From NCBI GenBank assembly GCA_002084705.1, contig NBLX01000002.1:1-57517 (forward strand): a stretch of 57,517 bases of DNA, read 5' to 3'. The position numbers were made by a program, and so were the translations under genes. The DNA is from Desulfobacteraceae bacterium 4572_35.1 (GTDB taxonomy: Bacteria > Desulfobacterota > Desulfuromonadia > Desulfuromonadales > Desulfuromonadaceae). The notes beneath the pieces were generated by a model that was not told the DNA's origin, made no database searches, and worked only from the letters and a program-made list of their open reading frames with translations. Below, one piece after another: positions 36,323-45,665 of this stretch (position 1 is the stretch's first letter; every line of letters begins with the position of its first letter).

Positions 36323-38068
36323 ATGTTATACATTTTGCAAGTTGTTTTGCGCATTTTTTTTGTTGTTATTATAAGTAGCAGTTATGCAACAGCCAGTGCT
36401 TCAGTCGACAACCAGTATCGAACTGCCCGCGATGGATATGTTCAATTGCAAAAAAATGTTGCCAAACAACAATATCGACATAATTGGGAACGAGTAATTA
36501 AAAAACTGCGTTTTTTTAGCGCAAACCATCCTGACCATGCGAAAGCAGCAGCAGCACATTATCTGTGCGGAAAAGCAAACAGGCAGTTGTATGAGGTATC
36601 ACGGGTAAAAAAAGATGCTCAGGCTGCCATCGACAGTTTTGCTAAGTTAGCAGAGAAATATCCGGACAGCTCTCTAGCTGATGACGCTCTTTATTTGCAA
36701 GCTGAAATAGCATTTAATATCACCCATCAGTTGAATTTTGCTCGATCCGTTTGTGCTCAGCTTATTAAGCGCTATCCTCATGGTGATATGATAGGGAAAG
36801 CACGTCAATTATGGAAAAAACTTCCGCCTCCCGTTGTGTCCAAAAAAAACAACTCTGGCAAGCGTAATAAAAGTAAAAAAAAGGTAAAAGCTGGCAAGTC
36901 AGAAATTACTCAAATACGTTTTCAAGGTGATGCTCAACACACTCGTATTGTTGTTGAGCTGAGTGCACAGGCAACATATAAGGTCAATACTCTGGCTTTC
37001 AGTCAAAAAAACAACGCATTAGCACGTATCTATTTTGACATCATGGGTGCTCACAAAGGTGCTGATGTCGCTGCGTCACAGGCGGTGAATAAAGGGGTAG
37101 TGAAAAAAATCCGTGTTGGGGAAAACGGGAAATATACCCGTGTTGTCTGTGATTTGAAATATTTGACCAGTCATAAGGTTTTTGAACTATCAAATCCATT
37201 CCGGATTGTCGTAGATATTGCCAACAAAAAAGGGGTAGTTCTCAAGGCCGACATACCCCAATTGCAGGCTATGCCGGATGCCGAAGGCAACAAGGCTGGT
37301 CATCGAGCGATAGCAGCAGTAATGGATAAGGTGCCAAATAAGCAACAGCCTATGCGAGTTAACATTCCGGATGTAGTGCCGAAGAAGGGTAGTAAAATAC
37401 GGATAGTTGTGGATGCTGGGCATGGAGGAAAAGATCCTGGAGCTATTGGGTATAGCAAGCTATATGAAAAAAAAATAACTCTTAAGATTGCTAAATTATT
37501 ATCTGCACGCTTGAAGAAAGACCTTAATTGTGAAGTTTTAATGACGCGCAAGACAGATGTTTTTATCCCTTTGCGACAGCGTACAGCTTATGCTAACAAA
37601 GTTAATGCTGATCTTTTTATCTCAATTCATGCAAACTCCAGTAATAATAAAAAAGCTTACGGTATAGAAACTTTTTATCTTAACTTTTCTAAAAACGACA
37701 AGGCTGTTGCTGTAGCTGCACGGGAGAACGGGATGAGTTTAAAAGAGGTTGGAGATCTGGAACTTATTCTCTTCGACCTTATGGCCAACTCTAAAATAAA
37801 TGAATCCAGCCGTTTAGCGTCAGATATCCAGTCGTCGTTAGTGTCTAAACTGAAAAGTAAATATTCCAAAATTAAAGACCATGGTGTCCGGCAAGGTCCA
37901 TTTCATGTACTGCTTGGTGCCACTATGCCGTCAGTACTGGTTGAAGTTGCCTTTATCAGTAATAAACGGGAAGCCAAGAGGTTGAAAAGTCGAGCCTACT
38001 GTGAAAGAACCGCTGAAGCTATTGCAAAAGGGATAAAACATTATCTTCAAGCACAAAACTTATTGTGA
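36323..38068 (+). CDS. N-acetylmuramoyl-L-alanine amidase (AmiC type, with AMIN domain)
   Basis: A periplasmic zinc amidase that cleaves peptide from glycan in peptidoglycan, needed for daughter-cell separation. It has a signal sequence (about 1-27), a TPR-like helical region (about 35-165), a Lys-rich linker, an AMIN domain (about 190-310, IRFQGDAQHTRIVVEL...FRIVVDI), and a C-terminal Amidase_3 domain (about 355-578) with DAGHGG, the Glu of YEKKITLKIA, SIHANSS and catalytic Glu in VEVAFISN. I used the ATG at 36323; a TTG two codons earlier is possible. Order mutS-amidase-glnD is familiar from Geobacter relatives. Confidence 0.9.
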   Translation: MLYILQVVLRIFFVVIISSSYATASASVDNQYRTARDGYVQLQKNVAKQQYRHNWERVIKKLRFFSANHPDHAKAAAAHYLCGKANRQLYEVSRVKKDAQAAIDSFAKLAEKYPDSSLADDALYLQAEIAFNITHQLNFARSVCAQLIKRYPHGDMIGKARQLWKKLPPPVVSKKNNSGKRNKSKKKVKAGKSEITQIRFQGDAQHTRIVVELSAQATYKVNTLAFSQKNNALARIYFDIMGAHKGADVAASQAVNKGVVKKIRVGENGKYTRVVCDLKYLTSHKVFELSNPFRIVVDIANKKGVVLKADIPQLQAMPDAEGNKAGHRAIAAVMDKVPNKQQPMRVNIPDVVPKKGSKIRIVVDAGHGGKDPGAIGYSKLYEKKITLKIAKLLSARLKKDLNCEVLMTRKTDVFIPLRQRTAYANKVNADLFISIHANSSNNKKAYGIETFYLNFSKNDKAVAVAARENGMSLKEVGDLELILFDLMANSKINESSRLASDIQSSLVSKLKSKYSKIKDHGVRQGPFHVLLGATMPSVLVEVAFISNKREAKRLKSRAYCERTAEAIAKGIKHYLQAQNLL

Positions 38069-38144
38069 CAATTTTTTACTTAGCTATCATATTTGGTTTG
38101 CCAAGCTTGACAATCTTAAAAAACTGTTGCCGGATAAATTTTCA

Positions 38145-40841
38145 ATGAAGGGGGTGCCAGTGTTCACTGTTGATAAAACCCTGTTTAGCAAGATCTTAAA
38201 CAATGCGCGGCATCAGCACAGTTTTGATAATTTACGCACAGATTTTCTTGAATATGCCCGTATATTTTTGGATAAACATCAGATCATTGTGCGTGAAAAT
38301 CATCGTAGCGGTGCTTCCGGTAGTGAAAGCGTTACCCATTTAACCGAAATGACTGATGCCCTGGTTGCCGCTTTATTTGAATTTGTTATGGTTGATGTAG
38401 AACAGCCTCCACCGTGCGTCATGATAGCATTGGGTGGTTATGGTCGTTGCGAAATGAATCCGCGTTCCGATATTGACTTGATGTTTTATGTTGAAGATTC
38501 AAACAGTCCATTTATTCATCAACTATCTGAGCGCATGTTGTATTTATTTTGGGATCTTGGTCTTGACGTTGGTCACAGTGTCCGCAATGAAACGGAGTGT
38601 CACAATATTGCCGCAAAAGATCTCAGTGCCTGTACCGCATTGCTTGATTCACGGCTTATCTGTGGCAACGAAACTCTATTCAATCATTATTCAAGAGAGG
38701 TGTTGCCATCAATTATTAAAGCCAACAGTAAACATTTTATTCGCGATAAAATTGACGAACACTTAAGCCGACAAAAAAAATATGGATCAACTGTTTATCT
38801 GTTAGAGCCAAACATAAAAGAAGGTAAGGGTGGACTCCGTGATCTGCATACCACTATGTGGATATGCAAAGTTAAGTATAAGGTAAAAAATTTGCGCGGT
38901 CTGCTTATCAAGGGTGTTATCAGTGAAAACGAAGAGAATCAGTTTAGGGCGTCTCTAAATTATCTCTGGCAAATCCGTACTGAATTGCATTACTTGTCAA
39001 CACGTAAAAACGAACAGATGCATTTTGAACAGCAGGAGAAGATCGCAGCCTTTTTAGGCTATAAAGACACTAAAGCTGCCCTTGCTGTAGAGCAATTTAT
39101 GCGCGATTATTATAAAGCTGCAAGTCGTGTAGAACACTTGACCTCAACACTTATTGCTCGGGCTACTGATCGTTTAATTATAGAACACGGGTCAATTGGT
39201 TTTGGGCGTCGGCGTAATGTAGATGAAGGTTTTTACGCCTTTAAAGGTGAATTATTTGTCAGCAATGATAGCCTTTTTATCCGAAATCCACCGGCAATAA
39301 TGAAAGCTTTTTGCTTGATTCAGGTACATAAAATTGAATTGAGCTTGCAATTGAAAACAATGATTCGGGATAATTTACATCTTATTAATGATAAATTTCG
39401 TCGTTCGCGCAAGGTGAATGAAGTTTTTTTAAGTATTCTCGGATATAAAAAAAATGTCTATTCTACTTTATCCCAAATGCACCATTTACTTTTCTTGAAT
39501 CACTATATTCCAGAATTTAAAAAAATTTATTGTCAAGTTCAACACGATGCCTACCACATTTATACCGTCGATACCCACACTCTGTTTGCCGTACAAGAAT
39601 TAAACAAATTGTGGTCTGGAGAATATGCGGATAAAAAACCGTTGCTGACTAAACTTGCAGAGGAAATTGAAAAACCAAGCTTGTTAACTCTTGCTGTTTT
39701 ATTACATGATATAGGTAAGGGGCAGGGGCATAATCATTGTGATAAGGGTGCAGTTATGATTCCAACCATAGCCAGAAGGTTGGGATTGGGCAAGGAGGAC
39801 AGCATAAGATTAGAGTTCTTAGTACGTAACCATTTACAAATGGCACACATATCTCAACGCCGTGATTTGAACGATTATCACTTAATTGCTCAGTTTGCTC
39901 AACTGATGGATAATAGTGAAAATCTTAAAATGTTATATTTGCTCACATTTAGTGACATAAAAGCTGTTGGTCCCGATGTTTGGAGCGAATGGAAGGGCTT
40001 TCTTCTCAAAGAGTTATACGAAAAAACTTATACAGTGATGGAGCGGGGTAATTTTGCAAGGGAACAGTTCTCAGAAAAAATACGTAAACGTAAACGCAAT
40101 ATTGTCGCTCGATTGTCGGATGATTTTGGAGAAAAAGAGATCAAGGATTGTTTGCGTAATTTTTCAACACGTTATCTGATGTCATATCGTTCCGCCGATA
40201 TCGCCAAACATATGCGGGTGATTCTTAATCGAGGACAGCGTACTCTGGCTATGCATGTGGAGCACAATCGTGAGCAGTGTTTTACCAATGTCATTATTTC
40301 CACCTTGGACATTCCCGCTCTTTTCAGTTTAATAACCGGCGTTATGGCAAACAACGGGGTAAATATACTCGGCGCTCAAATATTTACCCAGAAAAATGGT
40401 GTAGCTGTCGATATCCTCCAAGTTGGTCTTGACGGTCAAATATATGATGATGATGTAAAATGGAAAAATATTGAAGAAAAGTTAAACTGGTATTTAGAAG
40501 GACGTGGCAGCGTAGAAGAGATGATGCAAAAGAAAGAGAGATCATCTTTCGATTTATCTCATCCGGCACCGGAAGTAATCGTTCAAGTAGAGATAGACAG
40601 TGATGTATCACAAGAATATACTGTCATCGATATCGCAACCAGGGATAAGGTTGGTTTGCTATATCAGTTGACCAATATTTTTAGTAAATTAGGGCTGTAC
40701 ATCTATGTATCGAAGATAACAACTAAAGGTGACATGGCTGGTGACACTTTCTATGTGCAAGATATTTTTGGGGCCAAGATAACGCAGTTGGATAAACTGC
40801 AGGAGATCCGTCAAACATTAATGGATGAACTAAGTGTCTAG
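38145..40841 (+). CDS. glnD: Bifunctional PII uridylyltransferase / uridylyl-removing enzyme
   Basis: GlnD senses glutamine and modifies or demodifies PII to control nitrogen assimilation. The order seen is a nucleotidyltransferase domain with GGYGRCEMNPRSDIDLMFY near residue 100, a helical domain (KEGKGGLRDLHTTMWICK), an HD hydrolase domain with LLHDIGKG near residue 525, and two ACT domains (DIPALFSLITGVMANNGVN; DKVGLLYQLTNIFSKLGLY). The start is uncertain: ATG 38145, TTG 38127, or GTG 38160, the last of which has the best ribosome-binding site (AAGGGGG). The stop overlaps the xer gene by eight bases. Confidence 0.95.
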   Translation: MKGVPVFTVDKTLFSKILNNARHQHSFDNLRTDFLEYARIFLDKHQIIVRENHRSGASGSESVTHLTEMTDALVAALFEFVMVDVEQPPPCVMIALGGYGRCEMNPRSDIDLMFYVEDSNSPFIHQLSERMLYLFWDLGLDVGHSVRNETECHNIAAKDLSACTALLDSRLICGNETLFNHYSREVLPSIIKANSKHFIRDKIDEHLSRQKKYGSTVYLLEPNIKEGKGGLRDLHTTMWICKVKYKVKNLRGLLIKGVISENEENQFRASLNYLWQIRTELHYLSTRKNEQMHFEQQEKIAAFLGYKDTKAALAVEQFMRDYYKAASRVEHLTSTLIARATDRLIIEHGSIGFGRRRNVDEGFYAFKGELFVSNDSLFIRNPPAIMKAFCLIQVHKIELSLQLKTMIRDNLHLINDKFRRSRKVNEVFLSILGYKKNVYSTLSQMHHLLFLNHYIPEFKKIYCQVQHDAYHIYTVDTHTLFAVQELNKLWSGEYADKKPLLTKLAEEIEKPSLLTLAVLLHDIGKGQGHNHCDKGAVMIPTIARRLGLGKEDSIRLEFLVRNHLQMAHISQRRDLNDYHLIAQFAQLMDNSENLKMLYLLTFSDIKAVGPDVWSEWKGFLLKELYEKTYTVMERGNFAREQFSEKIRKRKRNIVARLSDDFGEKEIKDCLRNFSTRYLMSYRSADIAKHMRVILNRGQRTLAMHVEHNREQCFTNVIISTLDIPALFSLITGVMANNGVNILGAQIFTQKNGVAVDILQVGLDGQIYDDDVKWKNIEEKLNWYLEGRGSVEEMMQKKERSSFDLSHPAPEVIVQVEIDSDVSQEYTVIDIATRDKVGLLYQLTNIFSKLGLYIYVSKITTKGDMAGDTFYVQDIFGAKITQLDKLQEIRQTLMDELSV

Positions 40842-41733
40842 TAAACTGTCAAGCTGTGTTGATTGTTACCTTAACTATTTGGCTGTGGAACGGGCTTTAG
40901 CTGAAAATACCCTTGAGTCTTACTCCCGTGATTTGTTACGTTACCTTGATTTTTTGGAACAACATTCGGTATACACCTTCAGTGGGGTAAATCAACATCT
41001 GATCCTGGAGTTTTTCTCTCATTTGAAAGAACATGGTCTTGGTGTCAGAAGTAGAGCTAGAATGCTGTCTGCGTTGCGTGGTTTACATGCTTTTGCCGTC
41101 AAAGAAGGGATAGCAGACAACAATTCTTTAGCCAATATAGAAACTCCGCGAATGTTGCATACTTTACCAGACACGTTGAGCGTAGCAGAGGTAGACAGAT
41201 TGCTGGCAATAACAGCAGATGGTCAAGCGCTGGCCCAAAGAGATAAAGCAATGCTGGAATTATTATACGCCACTGGGATTAGAGTTTCTGAACTGGTGGG
41301 TTTGCGTTATTCAGATTTACATTTACAAAGTGGATATCTGCGTACCTTTGGTAAGGGACGTAAGCAGAGAATAGTTCCTGTTTGTGAGATTGCCGCAGAT
41401 TTTTTGCGACAATATTTACATCAGGCTAGACCATTGTTGTTACGACAGAAAAAATCGGATTTTGTTTTTCTTAACCGCTCCGGCAATGGCTTGACACGTC
41501 AAGGGTTCTGGAAGATGATCAAACGTCGGGCACAACAGGCCGGAATAGTAAAAAATGTAACACCACACACATTGCGCCACTCCTTTGCAACCCATCTATT
41601 AGAAAATGGAGCTGATCTACGCATTGTGCAGACGCTGCTGGGTCATGTAGATATCTCAACTACCCAGATTTACACCCACGTTTCGCGTGAGCACATTAAA
41701 AAGGTGCACCGCCAATTTCATCCCCGCAGTTAA
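40834..41733 (+). CDS. Tyrosine recombinase XerC/XerD
   Basis: A site-specific recombinase of 299 residues that resolves chromosome dimers at dif with FtsK. An N-terminal SAM-like domain is followed by the catalytic domain with Arg in ATGIRVSELVGL, Lys in TFGKGRKQR, HTLRHSFATHLLE (HxxR), LLGHVDISTTQIYTHV with the final His and the nucleophile Tyr. The GTG start lies inside the glnD end, so the two are coupled. XerC and XerD cannot be separated by eye; the D-type is common at this place. Confidence 0.93.
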   Translation: MSSKLSSCVDCYLNYLAVERALAENTLESYSRDLLRYLDFLEQHSVYTFSGVNQHLILEFFSHLKEHGLGVRSRARMLSALRGLHAFAVKEGIADNNSLANIETPRMLHTLPDTLSVAEVDRLLAITADGQALAQRDKAMLELLYATGIRVSELVGLRYSDLHLQSGYLRTFGKGRKQRIVPVCEIAADFLRQYLHQARPLLLRQKKSDFVFLNRSGNGLTRQGFWKMIKRRAQQAGIVKNVTPHTLRHSFATHLLENGADLRIVQTLLGHVDISTTQIYTHVSREHIKKVHRQFHPRS

Positions 41734-41766
41734 TGTTTGGGGAAATTTGTTTTTTATGAGGATTAT

Positions 41767-42978
41767 ATGAAATATCTTGTATTACTTGGCGACGGTATGG
41801 CCGATGAGCCCGTAGCTGAATTGGACGGTAAAACTCCTCTGGAATATGCCAAAACTCCCAACATGGATAAGTTGGCAGCGCGAGGTGAGCTTGGATTAGT
41901 AGAAACCGTCCCTGATGGGTTTCATCCCGGCAGTGACGTAGCAAACTTGACGGTGTTTGGTTATGATACTTCCCGTTGCTACACTGGCCGTTCCCCCCTT
42001 GAAGCAGCTAGTATGGAAGTAGAACTTGGTGATAATGATGTCGCATTTCGTTTAAATCTTGTCGATTTAGTTTATAATTATGGCAAGTTGTATATGTCCG
42101 ATTTTTCGGCTGGACATATCAGCACTGAAGAGGCTGCTCAAATTATTGAAACTTTGCAACAGGAACTTGGAGATGAAAATTTTGAGTTCCATACCGGAGT
42201 TTCCTATCGCCACTTACTGGTATGGCGCAATGGAAAAGATCAAATGAAGTTTGTCCCGCCTCACGATATTATCGATCAAAGCATTGAAGATAAATTGCCT
42301 GCAGGGGAAGGTGCTGATGAATTGCTTGATCTCATGAATTCAGCTCAAATGCTACTCATAAACCATCCGGTGAATTTACGTCGTCGTGAGGCAGGTCAAC
42401 CGTTAGCCAATTCTATTTGGTTGTGGGGACACGGACGTGCGCCCCAAATGGAAACCTATAAACAGAAGTTTGGTTTAAGCGGTGCGGTTATCTCCGCAGT
42501 AGATCTGATTAAAGGGATAGGAGTATATGCAGGATTAAACATTATTGAAGTGCCGGGAGCTACAGGTTATCTCGACACTAACTACCGCGGTAAGGCTGAA
42601 GCTGCCCTTGAGACGCTTAAAAACCATGATTTTGTCTATGTTCACGTTGAAGCACCAGATGAAGCTGGGCACTCTGGTGATTTACAGGAGAAAATCAGGG
42701 CGATCGAGCGTTTTGACGATGAAGTAGTAGGCACGGTTTTGCAGGGGATCGACAAGTTGGGTGAATGGCGTATGCTGGTTTTACCCGATCATCCAACTCC
42801 GGTCGCGTTACGTACACACACTATTGACCCTGTCCCGTATATTTTGTGTACTTCAGAAGATATGCAGACGGGCAACAGTAGTGACACTACTTATAGTGAA
42901 AAGAATGCTCAAGCCTCTGGTGTTAAATATGATATTGGCTACAAACTTCTAGCGAAGTTGGTGCAAAAGGATGTGTAG
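41767..42978 (+). CDS. apgM: Cofactor-independent phosphoglycerate mutase (ApgM type)
   Basis: An alkaline-phosphatase superfamily enzyme interconverting 3- and 2-phosphoglycerate. It has 403 residues from the ATG at 41767 (MKYLVLLGDGMADEP), preceded by GAGG. Metal-binding motifs are GDGMAD near the start, PGSDVANLTVFGYD with the catalytic Ser, HVEAPDEAGHSGD and LPDHPTPVALRTHT. The length and GSDVAN motif match the archaeal/delta ApgM class rather than GpmI. It follows the xer gene by 33 bases. Confidence 0.94.
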   Translation: MKYLVLLGDGMADEPVAELDGKTPLEYAKTPNMDKLAARGELGLVETVPDGFHPGSDVANLTVFGYDTSRCYTGRSPLEAASMEVELGDNDVAFRLNLVDLVYNYGKLYMSDFSAGHISTEEAAQIIETLQQELGDENFEFHTGVSYRHLLVWRNGKDQMKFVPPHDIIDQSIEDKLPAGEGADELLDLMNSAQMLLINHPVNLRRREAGQPLANSIWLWGHGRAPQMETYKQKFGLSGAVISAVDLIKGIGVYAGLNIIEVPGATGYLDTNYRGKAEAALETLKNHDFVYVHVEAPDEAGHSGDLQEKIRAIERFDDEVVGTVLQGIDKLGEWRMLVLPDHPTPVALRTHTIDPVPYILCTSEDMQTGNSSDTTYSEKNAQASGVKYDIGYKLLAKLVQKDV

Positions 42979-42992
42979 TTTGAGCAGATACG

Positions 42993-43832
42993 ATGGTTAA
43001 GAGCGAACTGCTGCAGCGTATCATAAGCAATAAAATGGCAATGGCGGGCGCGTTGATGGTGCTTTTTATGTTTGCCATGGCACTTTTAGCCCCAATTATC
43101 GCTACCGATCCGGGACTGGTAGATATATCAAAACAGTTACAGCCGCCAAGTTTACATGCGATTTTGGGAACTGATGATTTAGGTCGCGATGTTTTTGCCC
43201 GCATTGTTTACGGCGCCCGTATTTCATTGCTGGTTGGTTTTGTCGCTGTCGGCATTGCCACGGTAGTAGGTGTGCTGTTTGGCGCCATAGCTGGTTATTA
43301 TGGTGGCTGGGTTGATATAATCATAATGCGCTTTGTCGATATTATGCTATGTTTCCCCTCGTTTTTTCTTATTTTGGCGGTAATAGCGTTCTTGGAACCA
43401 TCCATTTGGAATATAATGATCATCATTGGTCTTACTGGCTGGATGGGGGTGGCGCGTCTGGTGCGTGCTGAATTTCTGTCTTTGCGTGAACGCGATTTTG
43501 TTTTGGCTGTGCGTTCGTTAGGTGCCAGTGACAGTCGTATAATTCTGCGCCACATATTACCCAATGCAATGTCTCCTGTTCTTGTGTCGGCGGCGTTGGG
43601 GATAGCCGGAGCTATTTTAACTGAGAGTGCGCTGTCATTTCTAGGTATCGGTGTGCAGCCGCCAACCCCTTCGTGGGGAAATATGTTGATAATTGGTAAG
43701 CAGACATTGGGAACGGCATGGTGGTTGTCGGTTTTCCCCGGTTTGGCAATTCTACTTACCGTGTTAGCTTATAATCTTCTAGGTGAGGGGCTGCGTGATG
43801 CCCTAGACCCGCATTTGAGAAACGAAAGATAG
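42993..43832 (+). CDS. DppC/OppC-type ABC transporter permease, alone
   Basis: A 279-residue inner-membrane permease of the dipeptide/oligopeptide/nickel class with the N-terminal helix typical of DppC (about 15-40), GTDDLGRDVFARIVYGAR, and the EAA loop that contacts the ATPase (RSLGASDSRIILRHILPNA). C-terminal GEGLRDALDPHLR is diagnostic of DppC. Normally dppB precedes it, and ATPases and a binding protein are near; none is in this neighbourhood. It must rely on partners encoded elsewhere or be a remnant. Substrate unknown. Confidence 0.88.
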   Translation: MVKSELLQRIISNKMAMAGALMVLFMFAMALLAPIIATDPGLVDISKQLQPPSLHAILGTDDLGRDVFARIVYGARISLLVGFVAVGIATVVGVLFGAIAGYYGGWVDIIIMRFVDIMLCFPSFFLILAVIAFLEPSIWNIMIIIGLTGWMGVARLVRAEFLSLRERDFVLAVRSLGASDSRIILRHILPNAMSPVLVSAALGIAGAILTESALSFLGIGVQPPTPSWGNMLIIGKQTLGTAWWLSVFPGLAILLTVLAYNLLGEGLRDALDPHLRNER

Positions 43833-43838
43833 AGGCAA

Positions 43839-44339
43839 ATGCAAGTTGGCCGTAACGATCCATGCCCGTGTGGTAGTGGGAAAAAATATAAAAAATGTTG
43901 TTTAAATAATGGTGCTGGCAATAAAAGTGGTGAAAGCTTAAGCCCAACTCAGTTAGTAAAAGCACGTGCACGTGCATTTGCCGAAAATGATTTTGCCTTT
44001 ATCTACGACACTTTTCATCCCGATTCAAATTTTCGTTTACAATTCCCTAATAGAAGCCAATATATAAGCTATGGATTGACAACCTTAACTGATGACTATC
44101 TGATAAAAGAGTGTCGAGTTTTGAATGAGGTTGTAGATGGTGCAGTAGCCCAAGTGCTATTTTATTTGAAGGTTCACTATCAAGGAAAAGATGAGGAATA
44201 TTTCGAGCTATCAGAATTTCAACCGGTGGACAGTTGTTGGCGTTATTTACAAAGCCATAAATTATCACGCAGTGAGTTCAAAGGAAATATAGATGAAATC
44301 ACCTGTGATGATGTAGCTACTGCCGGAATTTGTTTTTAA
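43839..44339 (+). CDS. SEC-C zinc-motif protein (YchJ-like)
   Basis: A 166-residue protein with an N-terminal SEC-C zinc-binding motif ([18 protein letters not shown], residues 3-20) followed by an NTF2-like domain as in the YchJ/UPF0225 family ([46 protein letters not shown]). The function of the family is not established. It lies six bases after the permease and 12 before mutM, so it shares a transcript with both. Confidence 0.82.
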   Translation: MQVGRNDPCPCGSGKKYKKCCLNNGAGNKSGESLSPTQLVKARARAFAENDFAFIYDTFHPDSNFRLQFPNRSQYISYGLTTLTDDYLIKECRVLNEVVDGAVAQVLFYLKVHYQGKDEEYFELSEFQPVDSCWRYLQSHKLSRSEFKGNIDEITCDDVATAGICF

Positions 44340-44351
44340 AAAAGTATCGAT

Positions 44352-45203
44352 ATGCCTGAATTGCCAGAGGTTGAAACTGTCCGTGCCGGTTTAGTAGATT
44401 TATTAGTTCAACAAACCATAAGCTCGGTGAAAATTTATCAGGGTAAATTACGTTATCCGGTGCCGGAACAATTATCCTCCATATTGTTCCAACAAAAGGT
44501 ACTAAGTTTTGAGCGGCGGGCTAAATATCTGTTGTTGCGGGTAGCTACCGGTACGGTAATTATTCATCTGGGGATGTCTGGCAGTTTGCTTTGGCAGGAA
44601 AAAACACAAGCTGCAAAGAAACATGATCATGTCGATCTCTTGTTCGAGAATGGTGGTTGTCTCCGTTATCATGATCCCCGTCGCTTTGGTTTGGTGCTGT
44701 GGCACCCAGGTGATCAGCCATTGCAACATCGTTTGTTAAATAAACTTGGCCCTGAACCTCTCGCCAGTGAATTCAATGCTCAATATCTATACGATATCTC
44801 CAGAACAAAAAAACGACCTATAAAAACTTTTCTTATGGATAGCCATGTTGTGGTTGGTGTTGGTAATATCTATGCTAATGAGGCACTGTTTCAGGCTGGG
44901 ATTCATCCAGAGTGTGCAGCAGGAGCTTTATCTTTCTCAACTTGTGAGCGGTTAGTAAAAATTGTGCAGGATGTTTTGCGAGCCGCAATTCGAGCTGGGG
45001 GAACTACGTTGCAGGATTTTGTCAACGGTCATGGTGCACCAGGTTATTTTCAACAGCAATTGTTTGTTTACGGTAGAGAAGGGCAACCGTGTTTGAAGTG
45101 TGGAACTCTGCTAATAAAAAAAAGAATTGGTCAGCGATCAGCGTTTTTCTGCTTCAATTGTCAGCCGCAACAGCATTGCAAATCAAGTTCCAGAGAAAGG
45201 TGA
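44352..45203 (+). CDS. mutM: Formamidopyrimidine-DNA glycosylase
   Basis: Fpg/MutM excises 8-oxoguanine and ring-opened purines and cleaves the abasic site. The 283-residue protein begins MPELPEVETVR with catalytic Pro2 and Glu3; HLGMSGSL, HDPRRFGLV, GVGNIYANEALF and the C-terminal zinc finger CLKC...CFNC are all present. A basic tail follows the zinc finger. Its last 21 bases overlap the end of the convergent pseudopilin gene. Confidence 0.96.
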   Translation: MPELPEVETVRAGLVDLLVQQTISSVKIYQGKLRYPVPEQLSSILFQQKVLSFERRAKYLLLRVATGTVIIHLGMSGSLLWQEKTQAAKKHDHVDLLFENGGCLRYHDPRRFGLVLWHPGDQPLQHRLLNKLGPEPLASEFNAQYLYDISRTKKRPIKTFLMDSHVVVGVGNIYANEALFQAGIHPECAAGALSFSTCERLVKIVQDVLRAAIRAGGTTLQDFVNGHGAPGYFQQQLFVYGREGQPCLKCGTLLIKKRIGQRSAFFCFNCQPQQHCKSSSRER

Positions 45204-45665
45204 CATTGGCAACAATTTACTCTCCTCAGTTATTGAACCATTGCTGTCAGTTAGATGCTTATACAGATATTGATCTTTTGTTCCATTTTGATTGCGATCA
45301 AAATTAGTGGCTATATGTACAATGTAGCCATATTGGCTGATGCTTTCAGGGTGGATGACTGAATATGTCTGTCCGTGGGGCAACATGATTTCCATGTTCA
45401 GTCCAGGCACTTCAATTGAATCTGTTTGATTAATTAGACTTACATCGCCAGCGTCAGGAAAATATTTCTGGTAATCGGTAAAATAAACCTCTTCAGCCAG
45501 GCGTAGCTGACGTAGGGTGCTAACCATCGTGACCATTTTTGCTTTATCACGATAACCACGATAATTGGGAATAGCAATGGATGCTAAAATGCCAATGATA
45601 GTAACCACCGTTAATAGCTCTATTAGGGTGTAACCGCCTTGATTATTTATTTGCTGCGGACTCAT
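45183..45665 (-). CDS. Type IV pilin-like / pseudopilin protein
   Basis: A 160-residue prepilin: short leader MSPQQINNQGG, cleavage expected before Tyr (GG/YTLIELLTVV, with the conserved Glu+5), and a hydrophobic helix up to about residue 35. The downstream body has a GspG/PilE-like pattern (TLRQLRLAEEVYFTDYQKYFPDAGD). Tyr instead of Phe at position +1 is unusual but tolerated in pseudopilins. It overlaps the upstream zinc-ribbon gene by 23 bases and is therefore coupled to it. No pilus assembly genes are nearby. Confidence 0.82.
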   Translation of the reverse strand: MSPQQINNQGGYTLIELLTVVTIIGILASIAIPNYRGYRDKAKMVTMVSTLRQLRLAEEVYFTDYQKYFPDAGDVSLINQTDSIEVPGLNMEIMLPHGQTYSVIHPESISQYGYIVHIATNFDRNQNGTKDQYLYKHLTDSNGSITEESKLLPMSPFSGT

